Position numbers and translations under genes: made by a program. The notes beneath the pieces were generated by a model that saw nothing but the letters and a program-made list of their open reading frames with translations, ran no database searches and had not been told where the DNA came from. Shown one piece after another: positions 50,267-59,356 of a DNA stretch of 64,000 nt (the first letter of the stretch is position 1; each line of letters begins with the position of its first letter). The stretch comes from Pseudomonas sp. GD03944 (GTDB taxonomy: Bacteria; Pseudomonadota; Gammaproteobacteria; Pseudomonadales; Pseudomonadaceae), in contig NZ_JAOCAH010000005.1 in the NCBI RefSeq assembly GCF_029839275.1, forward strand, positions 186,001 to 250,000, read 5' to 3'.

Positions 50267-51475
50267 TCACGACGGCCGTATGGCCTCGGCCATCGCCCGC
50301 CAGTGCGGCGCATGAATCAGGTCAGGCGTCAGCTCTTCCAGGCTGGCACACCCTAACAGGCCGAGGGTGCGATCCAGTTCGCTGCGCAGTATCTCGATCG
50401 AATGTGCAGCGCCCGGCCCCTTGCCCGCCGCCAGGCCGTACAGGCCGGCACGGCCGATCAGCACGCCGCTGGCGCCCAGCAGCAATGCCTTGGTGATGTC
50501 GCTGCCCCGGCGGAAACCGCCATCGAGAAACACCTCCATCCGCCCCTGGGCGATACGCACCACCTCCGGCAGCGTCTCCAGGGCCGACACGGCGCCGTCG
50601 AGCTGTCGCCCACCGTGGTTGGACAGCACCACGCCATCCACGCCGTATTGCATGGCCAGCCGGGCATCGTCCGGGTGGATCATGCCCTTGACGATCAGCT
50701 TGCCCTGCCAGATGTCGCGCAACCAGGCGATATCGTCCCAGCTCAGGGTCGGGTCGAGTTCGGCCGCCAGCGCACTGGCGGCACCCTTGACCGAGTCCTT
50801 GCCTGGCGGCAACAGGTCGCCCAGGTTCTTGAACCGCGGCACGCCGTCGGGCACCAGCACGTCCCAGACCCAACCGGGATGACGCAACACGTCCAGGCGA
50901 TTGCGCAGGTCAAGGTGCAACGGTTTCACGTAGTTGCGCTTGTCCCATTCGCGGTTACCGAAGATCGCGCTGTCGGTGGTCACCATGATGGCTTCAAGAT
51001 TCAGGCGCTTGACGCGATCAACCAGTTTGGCCACGTGGTCGCGGGTGCGGTACAGGTAGATCTGCATCCATGCCCGCACGCCCTCGACAGCGGCAATGTC
51101 CTCGATCGAGGTGGTGGAGGCGTTGCTCAATACAAACGGAATACCAGCCTCGGCGGCCGCCCGGGCCAGGTGCAGGTCGCCGTCCCGGGTCAACAGTCCG
51201 TTGAAACCGGTGGGGCCGATCATGAACGGCAGGCGGGCGGTCTTGCCGAAGAATGTGCGGTTCAGGTCCCGCACGCCCACGTCACGCAGCGTTCGCGGTT
51301 GCAGCGTCACACTGTCGAAAATCGAGCGATTACGCTGCAGGGTGAATTCGTCGTCGGCACCGCCTTCAACGTATTCGAAGGAAAAATTGGGCAGGCGCCT
51401 ACGGGCCATTTCGCGCAGCTCGGCAATATTCTGCGCCCGGCGAAAATCCCGCCCCGGATACAAGCGTCGTTGCAT
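50267..51475 (-). CDS. FMN-dependent alpha-hydroxy-acid dehydrogenase
   Basis: The 402-aa protein belongs to the L-lactate/mandelate/glycolate oxidase family. Key segments are FSFEYVEGGADDEFTL, PIGPTGF-type FMN loop (FMIGPTGFNGLL), and the catalytic His in VVLSNHGGRQLDGA (H287). It likely oxidises a 2-hydroxy acid and passes electrons to quinone. It is the last gene of a minus-strand group reading dctQ-dctM-dctP-reductase-FAH-this gene. Confidence 0.9.
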   Translation of the reverse strand: MQRRLYPGRDFRRAQNIAELREMARRRLPNFSFEYVEGGADDEFTLQRNRSIFDSVTLQPRTLRDVGVRDLNRTFFGKTARLPFMIGPTGFNGLLTRDGDLHLARAAAEAGIPFVLSNASTTSIEDIAAVEGVRAWMQIYLYRTRDHVAKLVDRVKRLNLEAIMVTTDSAIFGNREWDKRNYVKPLHLDLRNRLDVLRHPGWVWDVLVPDGVPRFKNLGDLLPPGKDSVKGAASALAAELDPTLSWDDIAWLRDIWQGKLIVKGMIHPDDARLAMQYGVDGVVLSNHGGRQLDGAVSALETLPEVVRIAQGRMEVFLDGGFRRGSDITKALLLGASGVLIGRAGLYGLAAGKGPGAAHSIEILRSELDRTLGLLGCASLEELTPDLIHAPHWRAMAEAIRPS

Positions 51476-51534
51476 GTTCGAACCCCATGATGGTCATGCC
51501 AAGGGCGCCCAAGGTCCTGGGCACCCTCGTTGGA

Positions 51535-52383
51535 TCAGCCCTGCCAGGCCACTACGTCCTGGCGCTGCTCGCCCAGACCGCTGATGCTCAGGGTCATCCG
51601 GTCTCCTGCCTTGAGGAACTGCGGCGGCTTCATGCCGGCCCCCACGCCCGGTGGCGTGCCGGTGCAGATCACGTCACCGGGATTGAGGGTCATGAACTGG
51701 CTGATGTAGCTGACGATTTCATCGACGGAAAAAATCATCGTACGGGTATTCCCCTGCTGGCGTACCTCACCGTTCACACTCAGGCGCAGGTCGAGGTTGC
51801 CCAGGTCGCCCATCTCGTCGGCGGTGACCAGCCAGGGACCGATCGGCGCAAAGGTGTCACAACCCTTGCCCTTGTCCCAGGAGCCGCCCCGTTCATGCTG
51901 GAAGGCTCGCTCGGACACATCGTTGACGATGCAGTAACCGGCGACATGCGCCAGGGCGTTCTCGCGCTCGACGTACTGGGCCTTGCGACCGATGACGATC
52001 CCCAGCTCCACTTCCCAGTCGGTCTTCTGCGCGCCGCGCGGAATGATCACCGGGTCGTTCGGCCCGCAGATCGCGCTGGTTGCCTTCATGAACAGCACCG
52101 GCTCGCTGGGCACCGGCAGGTTCGATTCCTTGGCGTGGTCGGCATAGTTCAGGCCGACGCACACCAGCTTGCCGATGCTGGCGATGGGAGCACCGATACG
52201 CTCGCCCGCCTTGACCAGGGGCAAGCTGTCGGGGTCCAGCGCCCTCAGCTCATCGAGCACCTGCGGGTCGAGCGTGCGCGGGCTGATATCCAGGACTTGC
52301 GCAGACAGGTCGCGCAGGCTGCCATCGGCCGCCACGACTGCCGGTTTTTCCCGACCAGGCGGGCCATAACGCACCAGTTTCAT
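51535..52383 (-). CDS. FAH-family hydrolase (2,4-diketo-3-deoxy acid type)
   Basis: This 282-aa fumarylacetoacetase-fold enzyme has VCVGLNYADHAKESNLPVPS, the metal site WEVELGIVIG with E, and SERAFQHERGGSWDKGKGCD, typical of 2,4-diketo-3-deoxy-L-fuconate hydrolases and related ureidoglycolate-lyase-named proteins. It cleaves a 1,3-diketo acid to two smaller acids. Its start overlaps the end of the reductase gene by 4 bp. Confidence 0.87.
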   Translation of the reverse strand: MKLVRYGPPGREKPAVVAADGSLRDLSAQVLDISPRTLDPQVLDELRALDPDSLPLVKAGERIGAPIASIGKLVCVGLNYADHAKESNLPVPSEPVLFMKATSAICGPNDPVIIPRGAQKTDWEVELGIVIGRKAQYVERENALAHVAGYCIVNDVSERAFQHERGGSWDKGKGCDTFAPIGPWLVTADEMGDLGNLDLRLSVNGEVRQQGNTRTMIFSVDEIVSYISQFMTLNPGDVICTGTPPGVGAGMKPPQFLKAGDRMTLSISGLGEQRQDVVAWQG

Positions 52384-53294
52384 GCCTTCTCCTCATGGGC
52401 GCGCACCTGCACACCATTGATCTCGCCCAGCACATCGAACAGGCGCGGCACGTACTTGTCACCATGCCCGAGCGCCTTGGCCAGCATGAACGTCTGGTAC
52501 ACGGCATCCGCGACCATGGCCGTAGCCGGCGTCGACTTGGTCAGTTCGGTGTAATAGCGCATGTCCTTTTCGCAATTGGCCAGCGCAAACTGCTGGCCTG
52601 AATCATCGCCACTCAACACATAGGGAATGATCCGTTCGAAGGTGCGGCTGTAGCCGCCGCTCATGCTGCAGATTTGCGCGAAGGCGGCCAGGTCGATCTG
52701 GTTCTTCGCCGCCGTGCAGAACGCCTCGGCCAGGATCGTGGCGTTGCCTTGGGAAATGAAGTTATGGATCACCTTGGCCTTATGCCCCGAGCCCAGCGGC
52801 CCCAGGTGATGAATGGTTTCGGAAAAGCACGCCAGCACCGGGCGAACCCTTTCAAGCACCTCGGCGTCTCCCCCGGCCAGCACGTTGAGACGTCCCAGGA
52901 CCGCATCCTTCGGGGTGCGATTGACCGGCGCATCGAGGTAATGGCCACCCCGTTCGACCACCTGCGCGGCGAGCTCCGCCGTACGGTTCGGATCACCGGT
53001 ACTGCAATCGACGACGATTTGCCCCGGACGCAAACCCGCCAACACACCAGCGTCGCCAGCGAGTGTCTTACCGACCTCGGCAGTACCCGGCAGGCAGAGC
53101 AGCACCACGTCGGCGGCGCGGGTCAGTTCGGCGGCATTGCCAAACTCGCGTGCGCCCTTGGCAACCAGGTCCTCGACCGGTTGGCGATTACGGTGTGCCA
53201 TGACGCCCAGCGCAAATCCCTTCTGCTGGATATTGGTGGCCATGGCGTGGCCCATCAGCCCAAGGCCGATGAACCCCACATTGATAGCTGTCAT
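52380..53294 (-). CDS. Beta-hydroxyacid dehydrogenase family protein
   Basis: NAD(P)-binding reductase of 304 aa. The Rossmann motif is GFIGLGLMG at 7-15 and the catalytic lysine is K172 in GHKAKVIHNF. The substrate-binding motif reads DAPVNRTPKDA rather than the usual DAPVSGG, so it is a divergent member; specificity may differ from tartronate semialdehyde or 3-hydroxyisobutyrate. It sits between the TRAP genes and the FAH gene and is coupled to the latter. Confidence 0.86.
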   Translation of the reverse strand: MTAINVGFIGLGLMGHAMATNIQQKGFALGVMAHRNRQPVEDLVAKGAREFGNAAELTRAADVVLLCLPGTAEVGKTLAGDAGVLAGLRPGQIVVDCSTGDPNRTAELAAQVVERGGHYLDAPVNRTPKDAVLGRLNVLAGGDAEVLERVRPVLACFSETIHHLGPLGSGHKAKVIHNFISQGNATILAEAFCTAAKNQIDLAAFAQICSMSGGYSRTFERIIPYVLSGDDSGQQFALANCEKDMRYYTELTKSTPATAMVADAVYQTFMLAKALGHGDKYVPRLFDVLGEINGVQVRAHEEKA

Positions 53295-53359
53295 TACGAA
53301 TCCACCTTGCTTGCGGATGCGAAGACCGGCACCGATGCGCCGGTCTCATGGATGAAGGG

Positions 53360-54379
53360 TTACTGGGCGCTGCGGACCTTGGCGATCTCCGCGTTCATTT
53401 CCGCCATCAGATCAGCACCGTACTCGGCAATCAGCTTGTCGCTGGACGGCTGGGTCTGCGCGCGCATGCGCTCGATCTCCGCCGGCGCTACATCGTTGAT
53501 TTCCATGCCGTGCTTGGCCAGTGCCTCGCGCGAGCTGACGTCCATTTCGCGGGAAACCTTGCGCTCGTAGGCCTGCGCTTCCAGGGACGCTTCACGAACC
53601 AGTTGACGCTCGGTTTCGTTGAACTTGTTCCAGGTGCGCTTGCTGAAGATCGCCACCAGCGGGTCATAGAAGTGACCGGTCAGCGACAGGTACTTCTGCA
53701 CTTCGTAGAACTTCGAGGTCTCGATGGCAGCCAACGGGTTCTCCTGGCCATCCACCGTACGGGTTTCCATGGCGGTGTAGAGTTCGGTGAACGACAGCGG
53801 CACCACGTTGGCACCCAGGGCCTTGAAGGTCTCGATGGCGGTGGGAATTTGCTGCAGACGCAGCTTCAGGCCCTTGATGTCTTCCAGGGTGTTGACCGGG
53901 TGCTTGCTGTTGGTCACGTGGCGGAAGCCATGGTCCCAGTAGCCCAGGCCAATGATGCCGTGCGGTTCCAGCTTGCCCAGCAGGTTCTGACCGGCCGGAC
54001 CGTCGAGTACGGCATCGACCTCTGCCGCGTTCTGGAACAGGAAGGGCAAGCCATACAGGCCAAACCCCTTCTCGATACCGGTCAGCAGGCCAGGGGTGAC
54101 CAGGGTCATGTCCACGGTGCCGCCCTGCACGGAAGAAATCACCTGGGCGTCGCCGCCCAAGGTGCCGCTGGCGAACACCATCACTTTCATCTTGCCGCCG
54201 CTTTTCTCTTTGACGATCTCGGCGAACTTCTGCGCACCCAGGCCATGCGGGTGATCCTTGGCCTGTACGAACGCGACCTTGATGGTGTGCCGGTTGATGT
54301 CCTCTGCGTACACCGCCGCGGAAACCAGCATCGCAGACGTACACAGCAGAGCAGTCAGTGCTTTAGGGATGAATTTCAT
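53360..54379 (-). CDS. TRAP transporter binding protein (DctP type)
   Basis: A 339-aa periplasmic protein with a signal peptide (to AAVYA near residue 25). The fold is DctP: HTIKVAFVQAKDHPHGLGAQ at the mature N-terminus, VKEKSGGKMKVMVFASGTL, the conserved Arg in LKLRLQQIP and GLPFLF. TRAP systems of this type bind acidic sugars and hydroxycarboxylates, which suits the enzymes here. Confidence 0.92.
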   Translation of the reverse strand: MKFIPKALTALLCTSAMLVSAAVYAEDINRHTIKVAFVQAKDHPHGLGAQKFAEIVKEKSGGKMKVMVFASGTLGGDAQVISSVQGGTVDMTLVTPGLLTGIEKGFGLYGLPFLFQNAAEVDAVLDGPAGQNLLGKLEPHGIIGLGYWDHGFRHVTNSKHPVNTLEDIKGLKLRLQQIPTAIETFKALGANVVPLSFTELYTAMETRTVDGQENPLAAIETSKFYEVQKYLSLTGHFYDPLVAIFSKRTWNKFNETERQLVREASLEAQAYERKVSREMDVSSREALAKHGMEINDVAPAEIERMRAQTQPSSDKLIAEYGADLMAEMNAEIAKVRSAQ

Positions 54380-54481
54380 GGCTAGGTCCTCTTGTTGTTA
54401 TTACTGCCTTGGTCGGCACGGAAATGGGCATGCACCCGTTCACGCCAGTTGAACACCGTCAACTGGTGCAAGGTTTTTCGG

Positions 54482-55765
54482 TTAGAAGAGCCACTGCGCC
54501 GGAACCAGCAGCAGCTGCGGGAAGGCCAGCAGCAGCCCGATCACCAGCAGTTCCGCCAGCAGGAACGGCAGGACGCCGCGCGCAGTGGCCAGGAAGTCGA
54601 TCTTCGACACACCGGCCACGACGTTCAGCACCAGGCCAACCGGTGGCGTGATCAGGCCGATGGCGCAGGTCATGACGAAGATCACGCCGAAGTAGATCGG
54701 ATCAATGCCCGCCTCGACCGCCACCGGCATCATTACCGGCGCCAGGATCAGGATGATCGGCGACATGTCCATCGCCATGCCGATCAGCACGATGATCGCC
54801 ACAATCAGCAGCATCAGCAGGCGTGGGCTGTCCATCAGCGGCTCGAGAACCTCGATAACCGAGCTCGGCAGATCGGCCACGGTGATCATCCAGGCCGCCA
54901 CCATCGCGGAAGCCACGAGGAACATCACCATCGCCGTGGTCATGACCGAAGACACCAGCACCTGGTACATGCTTTTCCAGGTCAATTCCCGGTAGATCAC
55001 CAGCGACACGAACAATGCATACACCGCCGCGACAACACCCGCCTCGGTCGGGGTGAAGATTCCGGCACGCAGGCCGACCAGAATGATGATTGGCAGCAGC
55101 AACGCCCAGACGCCCTCGTAGAACGCCTTGAGGATTTCCTTCAGCGGCGCGCGCGGACGGGTGATAAGGGTTTCCCGGTTAGACACCAGGTACCAGGCAA
55201 CGCACAGCGACATGCCCATCATCAAGCCCGGAGCGATGCCGGCCAGGAACAGCTTGGTGATGGAGACGTTGGCCGCCACCCCGAACAGGATCAGGCCAAT
55301 CGATGGCGGCAGGACCGGCGCGATGATGCCCGACGCCGCCACCAGCCCTGCCGAGGTCGCCTTGTCATGCCCGACCTTGACCATCATCGGCACCAGCAAG
55401 GCGGCCAGCGCCGCAGCGTCGGCAGCGGCCGAGCCCGACAGGCTGGCCAGCACGCAGGCCGCCAGGATCGTTACATAGCCCAGGCCGCCCTTGATGTGGC
55501 CTACCAAGGCAACCGCCATGTTGACGATGCGCTTGGACAAGCCGCCCGCGTTCATCAGCTCACCGGCCAGCATGAAGAACGGCACGGCCATCAACGGGAA
55601 GCTGTCGGCCCCGTTGACCAGGCCCTGGGCCACGATCTGCGCATCGAACAGATCGAGGTGGTACATCATGGCCAGGGCACAGATGATCAGTGAATAGGAA
55701 ATGGGGACGCCAATCGCCATGGCGCCCAGCAGGGAGATTACGAATATCGCGATGATGATCATCAC
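54482..55765 (-). CDS. TRAP transporter large permease (DctM type)
   Basis: The 427-aa permease has about twelve helices. It starts IAIFVISLLGAMAIGVPISY and contains PFFMLAGELMNAGGLSKRIV, SGSAAADAAALA, IIAPVLPPSIGLIL, and TCAIGLITPPVGL. It drives sodium-coupled uptake with DctQ and DctP. Downstream dctP follows after a 102-bp gap without an obvious terminator. Confidence 0.94.
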   Translation of the reverse strand: MMIIIAIFVISLLGAMAIGVPISYSLIICALAMMYHLDLFDAQIVAQGLVNGADSFPLMAVPFFMLAGELMNAGGLSKRIVNMAVALVGHIKGGLGYVTILAACVLASLSGSAAADAAALAALLVPMMVKVGHDKATSAGLVAASGIIAPVLPPSIGLILFGVAANVSITKLFLAGIAPGLMMGMSLCVAWYLVSNRETLITRPRAPLKEILKAFYEGVWALLLPIIILVGLRAGIFTPTEAGVVAAVYALFVSLVIYRELTWKSMYQVLVSSVMTTAMVMFLVASAMVAAWMITVADLPSSVIEVLEPLMDSPRLLMLLIVAIIVLIGMAMDMSPIILILAPVMMPVAVEAGIDPIYFGVIFVMTCAIGLITPPVGLVLNVVAGVSKIDFLATARGVLPFLLAELLVIGLLLAFPQLLLVPAQWLF

Positions 55766-55828
55766 ATCACTCCGGTTTTTATTATGAGGCGCGCGCCGCC
55801 AAGCGCGGGCGGGGTATGGGCAGGCGAA

Positions 55829-56332
55829 TTACTGGTGGACTTCGGCAGAAACGTCCGGGCGATGGATTTCACCACCACCGGCCAGCCGTGCGATTTCGTA
55901 CAGGTGGATGGCGCACGCCGACACCCCGAAGAACACCCCGGAGCCATAGAACAGCCCCATCGACCAGCCGGAGACCGGTGACGGCATGGTCCAGTTGATC
56001 TGGACCTGCTGCCAGCTACCCCAGAAGAACAGGCCCGAGCAGACCAGCATCAGCAGTTGCGAAGCGATCAGGCAGCCCCGCTCGCCCCAGCTCGGCAAGG
56101 CGCGCAGCGCCAGGTCAACGCCCATGTGACCGCGCTCGCGCAGCAGCACCACGGCCCCGATAAAGGTCAGCCAGACAAACGCCCACCGGGAAATTTCTTC
56201 GGAGACCAGAATGCTTTCGTTGAATGCGTAGCGCAGGACGACGTTGCCGAACACCAGGACCACCATGGTGATCAGGCAGATGATTCCCAGCACCTTGAGC
56301 AGCGTGAAGTAGCCCTCGATGACTTTATGCAT
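55829..56332 (-). CDS. TRAP transporter small permease (DctQ type)
   Basis: This 167-aa membrane subunit has four helices and the DctQ signatures VVLRYAFNESILVSEEISRW and FIGAVVLLRERGHMGVDL. The start at 56332 has AGGATGG upstream; a reading frame extending to 56563 would run through the operator and is not credible. It is the first gene of the minus-strand operon, divergent from the UxaA-type dehydratase. Confidence 0.9.
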   Translation of the reverse strand: MHKVIEGYFTLLKVLGIICLITMVVLVFGNVVLRYAFNESILVSEEISRWAFVWLTFIGAVVLLRERGHMGVDLALRALPSWGERGCLIASQLLMLVCSGLFFWGSWQQVQINWTMPSPVSGWSMGLFYGSGVFFGVSACAIHLYEIARLAGGGEIHRPDVSAEVHQ

Positions 56333-56476
56333 GGCGGCCATCCTGTCGAACAGGACGATTCGAGTCGGTGCGGGAAAGGCAGGAATGATGGGCAGATAGG
56401 GCCATCTGTAAAAACCTCGAATTGTTGTTTTTGTATGCCGTTCGACGGCTATGTGAAACGACCATATCACCCAAAA

Positions 56477-56492
56477 ACATTGCGTGCAATGT
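56477..56492. promoter_or_regulatory. Perfect operator palindrome ACATTGCGTGCAATGT
   Basis: The 16-bp site lies between dctQ and the dehydratase gene, 54 bp before the latter. A 15-of-16 match occurs at 59208-59223 upstream of the GntR gene, so this is likely its operator and controls both divergent units. Confidence 0.65.
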
Positions 56493-56545
56493 TCATTTTT
56501 GTCAGTATCGATGCCACTCGATAAAACAACAATGAGAAAAATCCC

Positions 56546-58081
56546 ATGCAACTCATTACGCAAAACCAGTCCGTGGTCATCCTCAGCGACGCCGATTCCG
56601 TGGCCGTCGCCCGCAAGGCACTGGCGCAGGGCGTGCGCGTCGAAAGCCTCGGTCTAGACGCTGTCGACGACATCCCGAGCGGTCACAAGATCGCGCGCAG
56701 GGCCATCGCAAAAGGCGAGCCGGTGCTCAAGTACGGACAAGTCATCGGTGTCGCCACCCAGGACATCGCCGTCGGCGCTCACGTCCACACGCACAACGTG
56801 GCCATGCCGGACAGCCATGCCAGCAGCGAGCTGCCACCCACCATCGCGCGCAGCGCCGTACTGCCCCCCGAACAGCGTCGACGCTTCATGGGTTACCGTC
56901 GGCCGGACGGCCGCGTGGGCACGCGCAACTACATCGGCATCCTGTCCACGGTGAACTGCTCGGCCACGGTGTCCCGTGCCGTCGCCGCGCACTTCAACGG
57001 CTCGCCATTGCTCGAGCAATACAACATCGACGGTGTCGTGGCGCTGACCCATGGCAGCGGCTGCGCCATCAACACCGACTCGGAAGGGTTCAAGTTTCTC
57101 GAGCGCAGTATCTGGGGCTATGCCTGCAACCCGAATATCGCCGGCGCGCTGATCATCGGCCTGGGCTGCGAGACCAACCAGATCTCCTCGCTGATGAAGC
57201 GCTACAACCTCAGCGAAGGGCCGAACTTCCGCGTCTTCAACATTCAGAACGCCGGTGGCACCCGCGCCAGCATCGCCAAGGCCATCGAGCAGGTCACCGA
57301 CATGCTGGCCGCGATCGGTCGCCTGGAGCGCACCTCGGAGAGCGTGGAACACATCATGGTCGGCATGCAGTGCGGCGGCTCGGACGGTTATTCGGGTATC
57401 TCCGCCAACCCGGCACTCGGCCATGCCGCCGACCTGCTGGTCCGCCACGGCGGCACGGCGATTCTCAGCGAAACGCCAGAAATCTACGGTGCGGAGCATC
57501 TGCTGATCGCGCGCGCCACCAGCCATGAGGTGGCGCAAAAGCTGCTCGATCGCCTGACGTGGTGGGAAAACTACACCCGCATCAACGGCGCGGAGTTGAA
57601 CAACAACCCCTCACCCGGCAACAAGGCCGGCGGCCTGACCACGATCCTGGAGAAGTCCCTCGGCGCAGCGGCCAAAGGCGGTAGCAGTTCCCTGAACGGC
57701 GTGTACGAATGGGGCGAGCCGATCACCGAACACGGCTTCGTGTTCATGGACAGCCCGGGTTATGACCCGGTATCGGTCACCGGCCAAGTCGCCTCAGGCG
57801 CCAACATGATCTGCTTCACTACCGGGCGCGGCTCGGTGTCCGGCTTCAAGCCGGCCCCCTGCATCAAGCTGGCGACCAACACCGACATGTACCGCCGCCT
57901 GGAAGAAGACATGGACATCAACTGCGGTGGCATCGTCGACGGCGAGCTGAGCGTCGCCGAAGCCGGCGAGAAGATCTTCGACATCCTGGTCGAAATCGCC
58001 TCGGGGACGCCGTCCAAGAGCGAGCAGTACAACTACGGGGACAACGAGTTCGTCCCGTGGCAGGTCGGCGCGGTCACCTGA
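56546..58081 (+). CDS. UxaA-family aldarate/aldonate dehydratase
   Basis: The 511-aa enzyme has an N-terminal SAF domain (about residues 1-95: SGHKIARRAIAKGEPVLKYG, DIAVGAHVHTHN) and a C-terminal UxaA/GarD catalytic part (GYRRPDGRVGTRNYIGILST, GSGCAIN, GLGCETNQI, MQCGGSDGYSGISANPALG). It removes water from an altronate-, galactarate- or similar acid to a 2-keto-3-deoxy acid. This is one entry step for the FAH-fold enzymes and semialdehyde dehydrogenase. Its closest named relatives are galactarate dehydratases, but the substrate is unproven. Confidence 0.9.
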   Translation: MQLITQNQSVVILSDADSVAVARKALAQGVRVESLGLDAVDDIPSGHKIARRAIAKGEPVLKYGQVIGVATQDIAVGAHVHTHNVAMPDSHASSELPPTIARSAVLPPEQRRRFMGYRRPDGRVGTRNYIGILSTVNCSATVSRAVAAHFNGSPLLEQYNIDGVVALTHGSGCAINTDSEGFKFLERSIWGYACNPNIAGALIIGLGCETNQISSLMKRYNLSEGPNFRVFNIQNAGGTRASIAKAIEQVTDMLAAIGRLERTSESVEHIMVGMQCGGSDGYSGISANPALGHAADLLVRHGGTAILSETPEIYGAEHLLIARATSHEVAQKLLDRLTWWENYTRINGAELNNNPSPGNKAGGLTTILEKSLGAAAKGGSSSLNGVYEWGEPITEHGFVFMDSPGYDPVSVTGQVASGANMICFTTGRGSVSGFKPAPCIKLATNTDMYRRLEEDMDINCGGIVDGELSVAEAGEKIFDILVEIASGTPSKSEQYNYGDNEFVPWQVGAVT

Positions 58082-58091
58082 CCGCGCGCCA

Positions 58092-59069
58092 TCAGGAAAA
58101 CCGTTCCAGGTAGGGCACAGCCGTCACGCGGTTGTGCTCCCTGAAATGCGCCAGACGCTGCTTGACCTTGCGCTCGGCGATGACCAGGTGCTCTTCCATG
58201 CATTGCGCCGCCAGGTCCGCATTGCCCGCCTGCAGGTGTTCGAAAATGCTCAGGTGCTCGCGGAAGAACGGTTCTTCATCCGGGAAGTAACTCTTGTCGA
58301 GCAGGATGTGCTTGCCCGACAGCAGCAAGGAGTGGGTACGCCGCAGGATCTGCAGCATCTGCCGGTTCGGGCAGCGCCCCAGGGTTTCGATGTGCAGGTC
58401 ACTCTCCAGGTCATCGAACTGGCTGCTGTCCATGTCCGGATAGAGGTCCATCGCCCGGTGCAGGCGTTCGATGTAACCGCTGAGCTGCTCAGGCTGGATG
58501 AAGGCTGCCGCCCGCACCAGTACGTAGGGCTCAAGGCGCCGACGGACTTCGTAGAGTTCGCCGAGGCGTTCTTCATCCCACTGCGTCAATTGCCAGCGCG
58601 AACGCTCGTCACGCTCCACCAACCCCATCAGCGACAGGCGCGTCAGCACCTGGCTGGACACCGTACGGCTGATCGAATAGTGCCGCGACAGCTCCAGCTC
58701 GTTGATCCGATAGGTGCCGTACAGCGAGTGATGCAGCAAATCACGCTCGATCCTGTCGTAAACCGCCTTCCAGCTTTCGGTTTTCCGAGGTGCTTCTGCA
58801 CTGCCCTCTTTCAGCGTGAAATCACTGCTTTCCAGCTTGCGCCTGAGCACCTCACCCGGCTGCGCTCCGACCAGATAGCCGCGGCCGTCGAAGGTGCATA
58901 TCAGGCCTTTTTCGTTAAGGTTGACGAGCGCCTGACGCACCGGAGAGCGGCTCACGCCAAACAGCTCCGCCAAAGGCCCCTCCAACAGCAACGTACCCTT
59001 TTTCAGGCGCCCCTTCTTGATGCTCGCCGCAATGATTTCAAAGAGTTGGTCGTTGAGATGCTTTTTCAT
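58092..59069 (-). CDS. GntR/FCD regulator with two winged-helix domains
   Basis: This 325-aa regulator is longer than the usual 230 aa. Residues 1-68 are a GntR winged helix (LKKGTLLLEGPLAELFGVSR, SPVRQALVNLNEKGLI). Residues about 100-165 contain a second one (LYGTYRINELELSRHYSISR, TVSSQVLTRLSLMGLVERDE). The FCD domain follows (ELYEVRRRLEPYVLVRAA, HIETLGRCPNRQML, ECL-type tail). Two DNA-binding domains in one chain would let one dimer contact paired sites. It is convergent with the dehydratase (10 bp) and is the obvious repressor of it. Confidence 0.85.
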   Translation of the reverse strand: MKKHLNDQLFEIIAASIKKGRLKKGTLLLEGPLAELFGVSRSPVRQALVNLNEKGLICTFDGRGYLVGAQPGEVLRRKLESSDFTLKEGSAEAPRKTESWKAVYDRIERDLLHHSLYGTYRINELELSRHYSISRTVSSQVLTRLSLMGLVERDERSRWQLTQWDEERLGELYEVRRRLEPYVLVRAAAFIQPEQLSGYIERLHRAMDLYPDMDSSQFDDLESDLHIETLGRCPNRQMLQILRRTHSLLLSGKHILLDKSYFPDEEPFFREHLSIFEHLQAGNADLAAQCMEEHLVIAERKVKQRLAHFREHNRVTAVPYLERFS

Positions 59070-59207
59070 TCGTTATTGTTTTCACTGTCGTTGGCCAGCG
59101 CTGGCCACCTGCACAACTGTAGCAAGGTTGCAGCACCAGCCCATTAATCGCAAAGGCCATGCAACCCTACTGCCCCCCTCATAGGGTGCACCGAGGCCAC
59201 ACAGATC

Positions 59208-59223
59208 ACTTTGCGTGCAATGT
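59208..59223. promoter_or_regulatory. Second TTGCGTGCAATGT operator
   Basis: ACTTTGCGTGCAATGT differs from the site at 56477-56492 by one base. It lies 139 bp upstream of the tandem winged-helix GntR gene, consistent with autoregulation. The rest of 59070-59356 has no supported gene. Confidence 0.6.
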
Positions 59224-59356
59224 ACCTTATTGCCATCCATCGGCAACACCGGATGATCATACGACACGAATGAATCCTGCAAACCACCGCGCTCAGGGGA
59301 GCGCGTATCCACATGTTCAAACCGCGAAGCGGTGCGTGAATACCGTTCCCATCACG

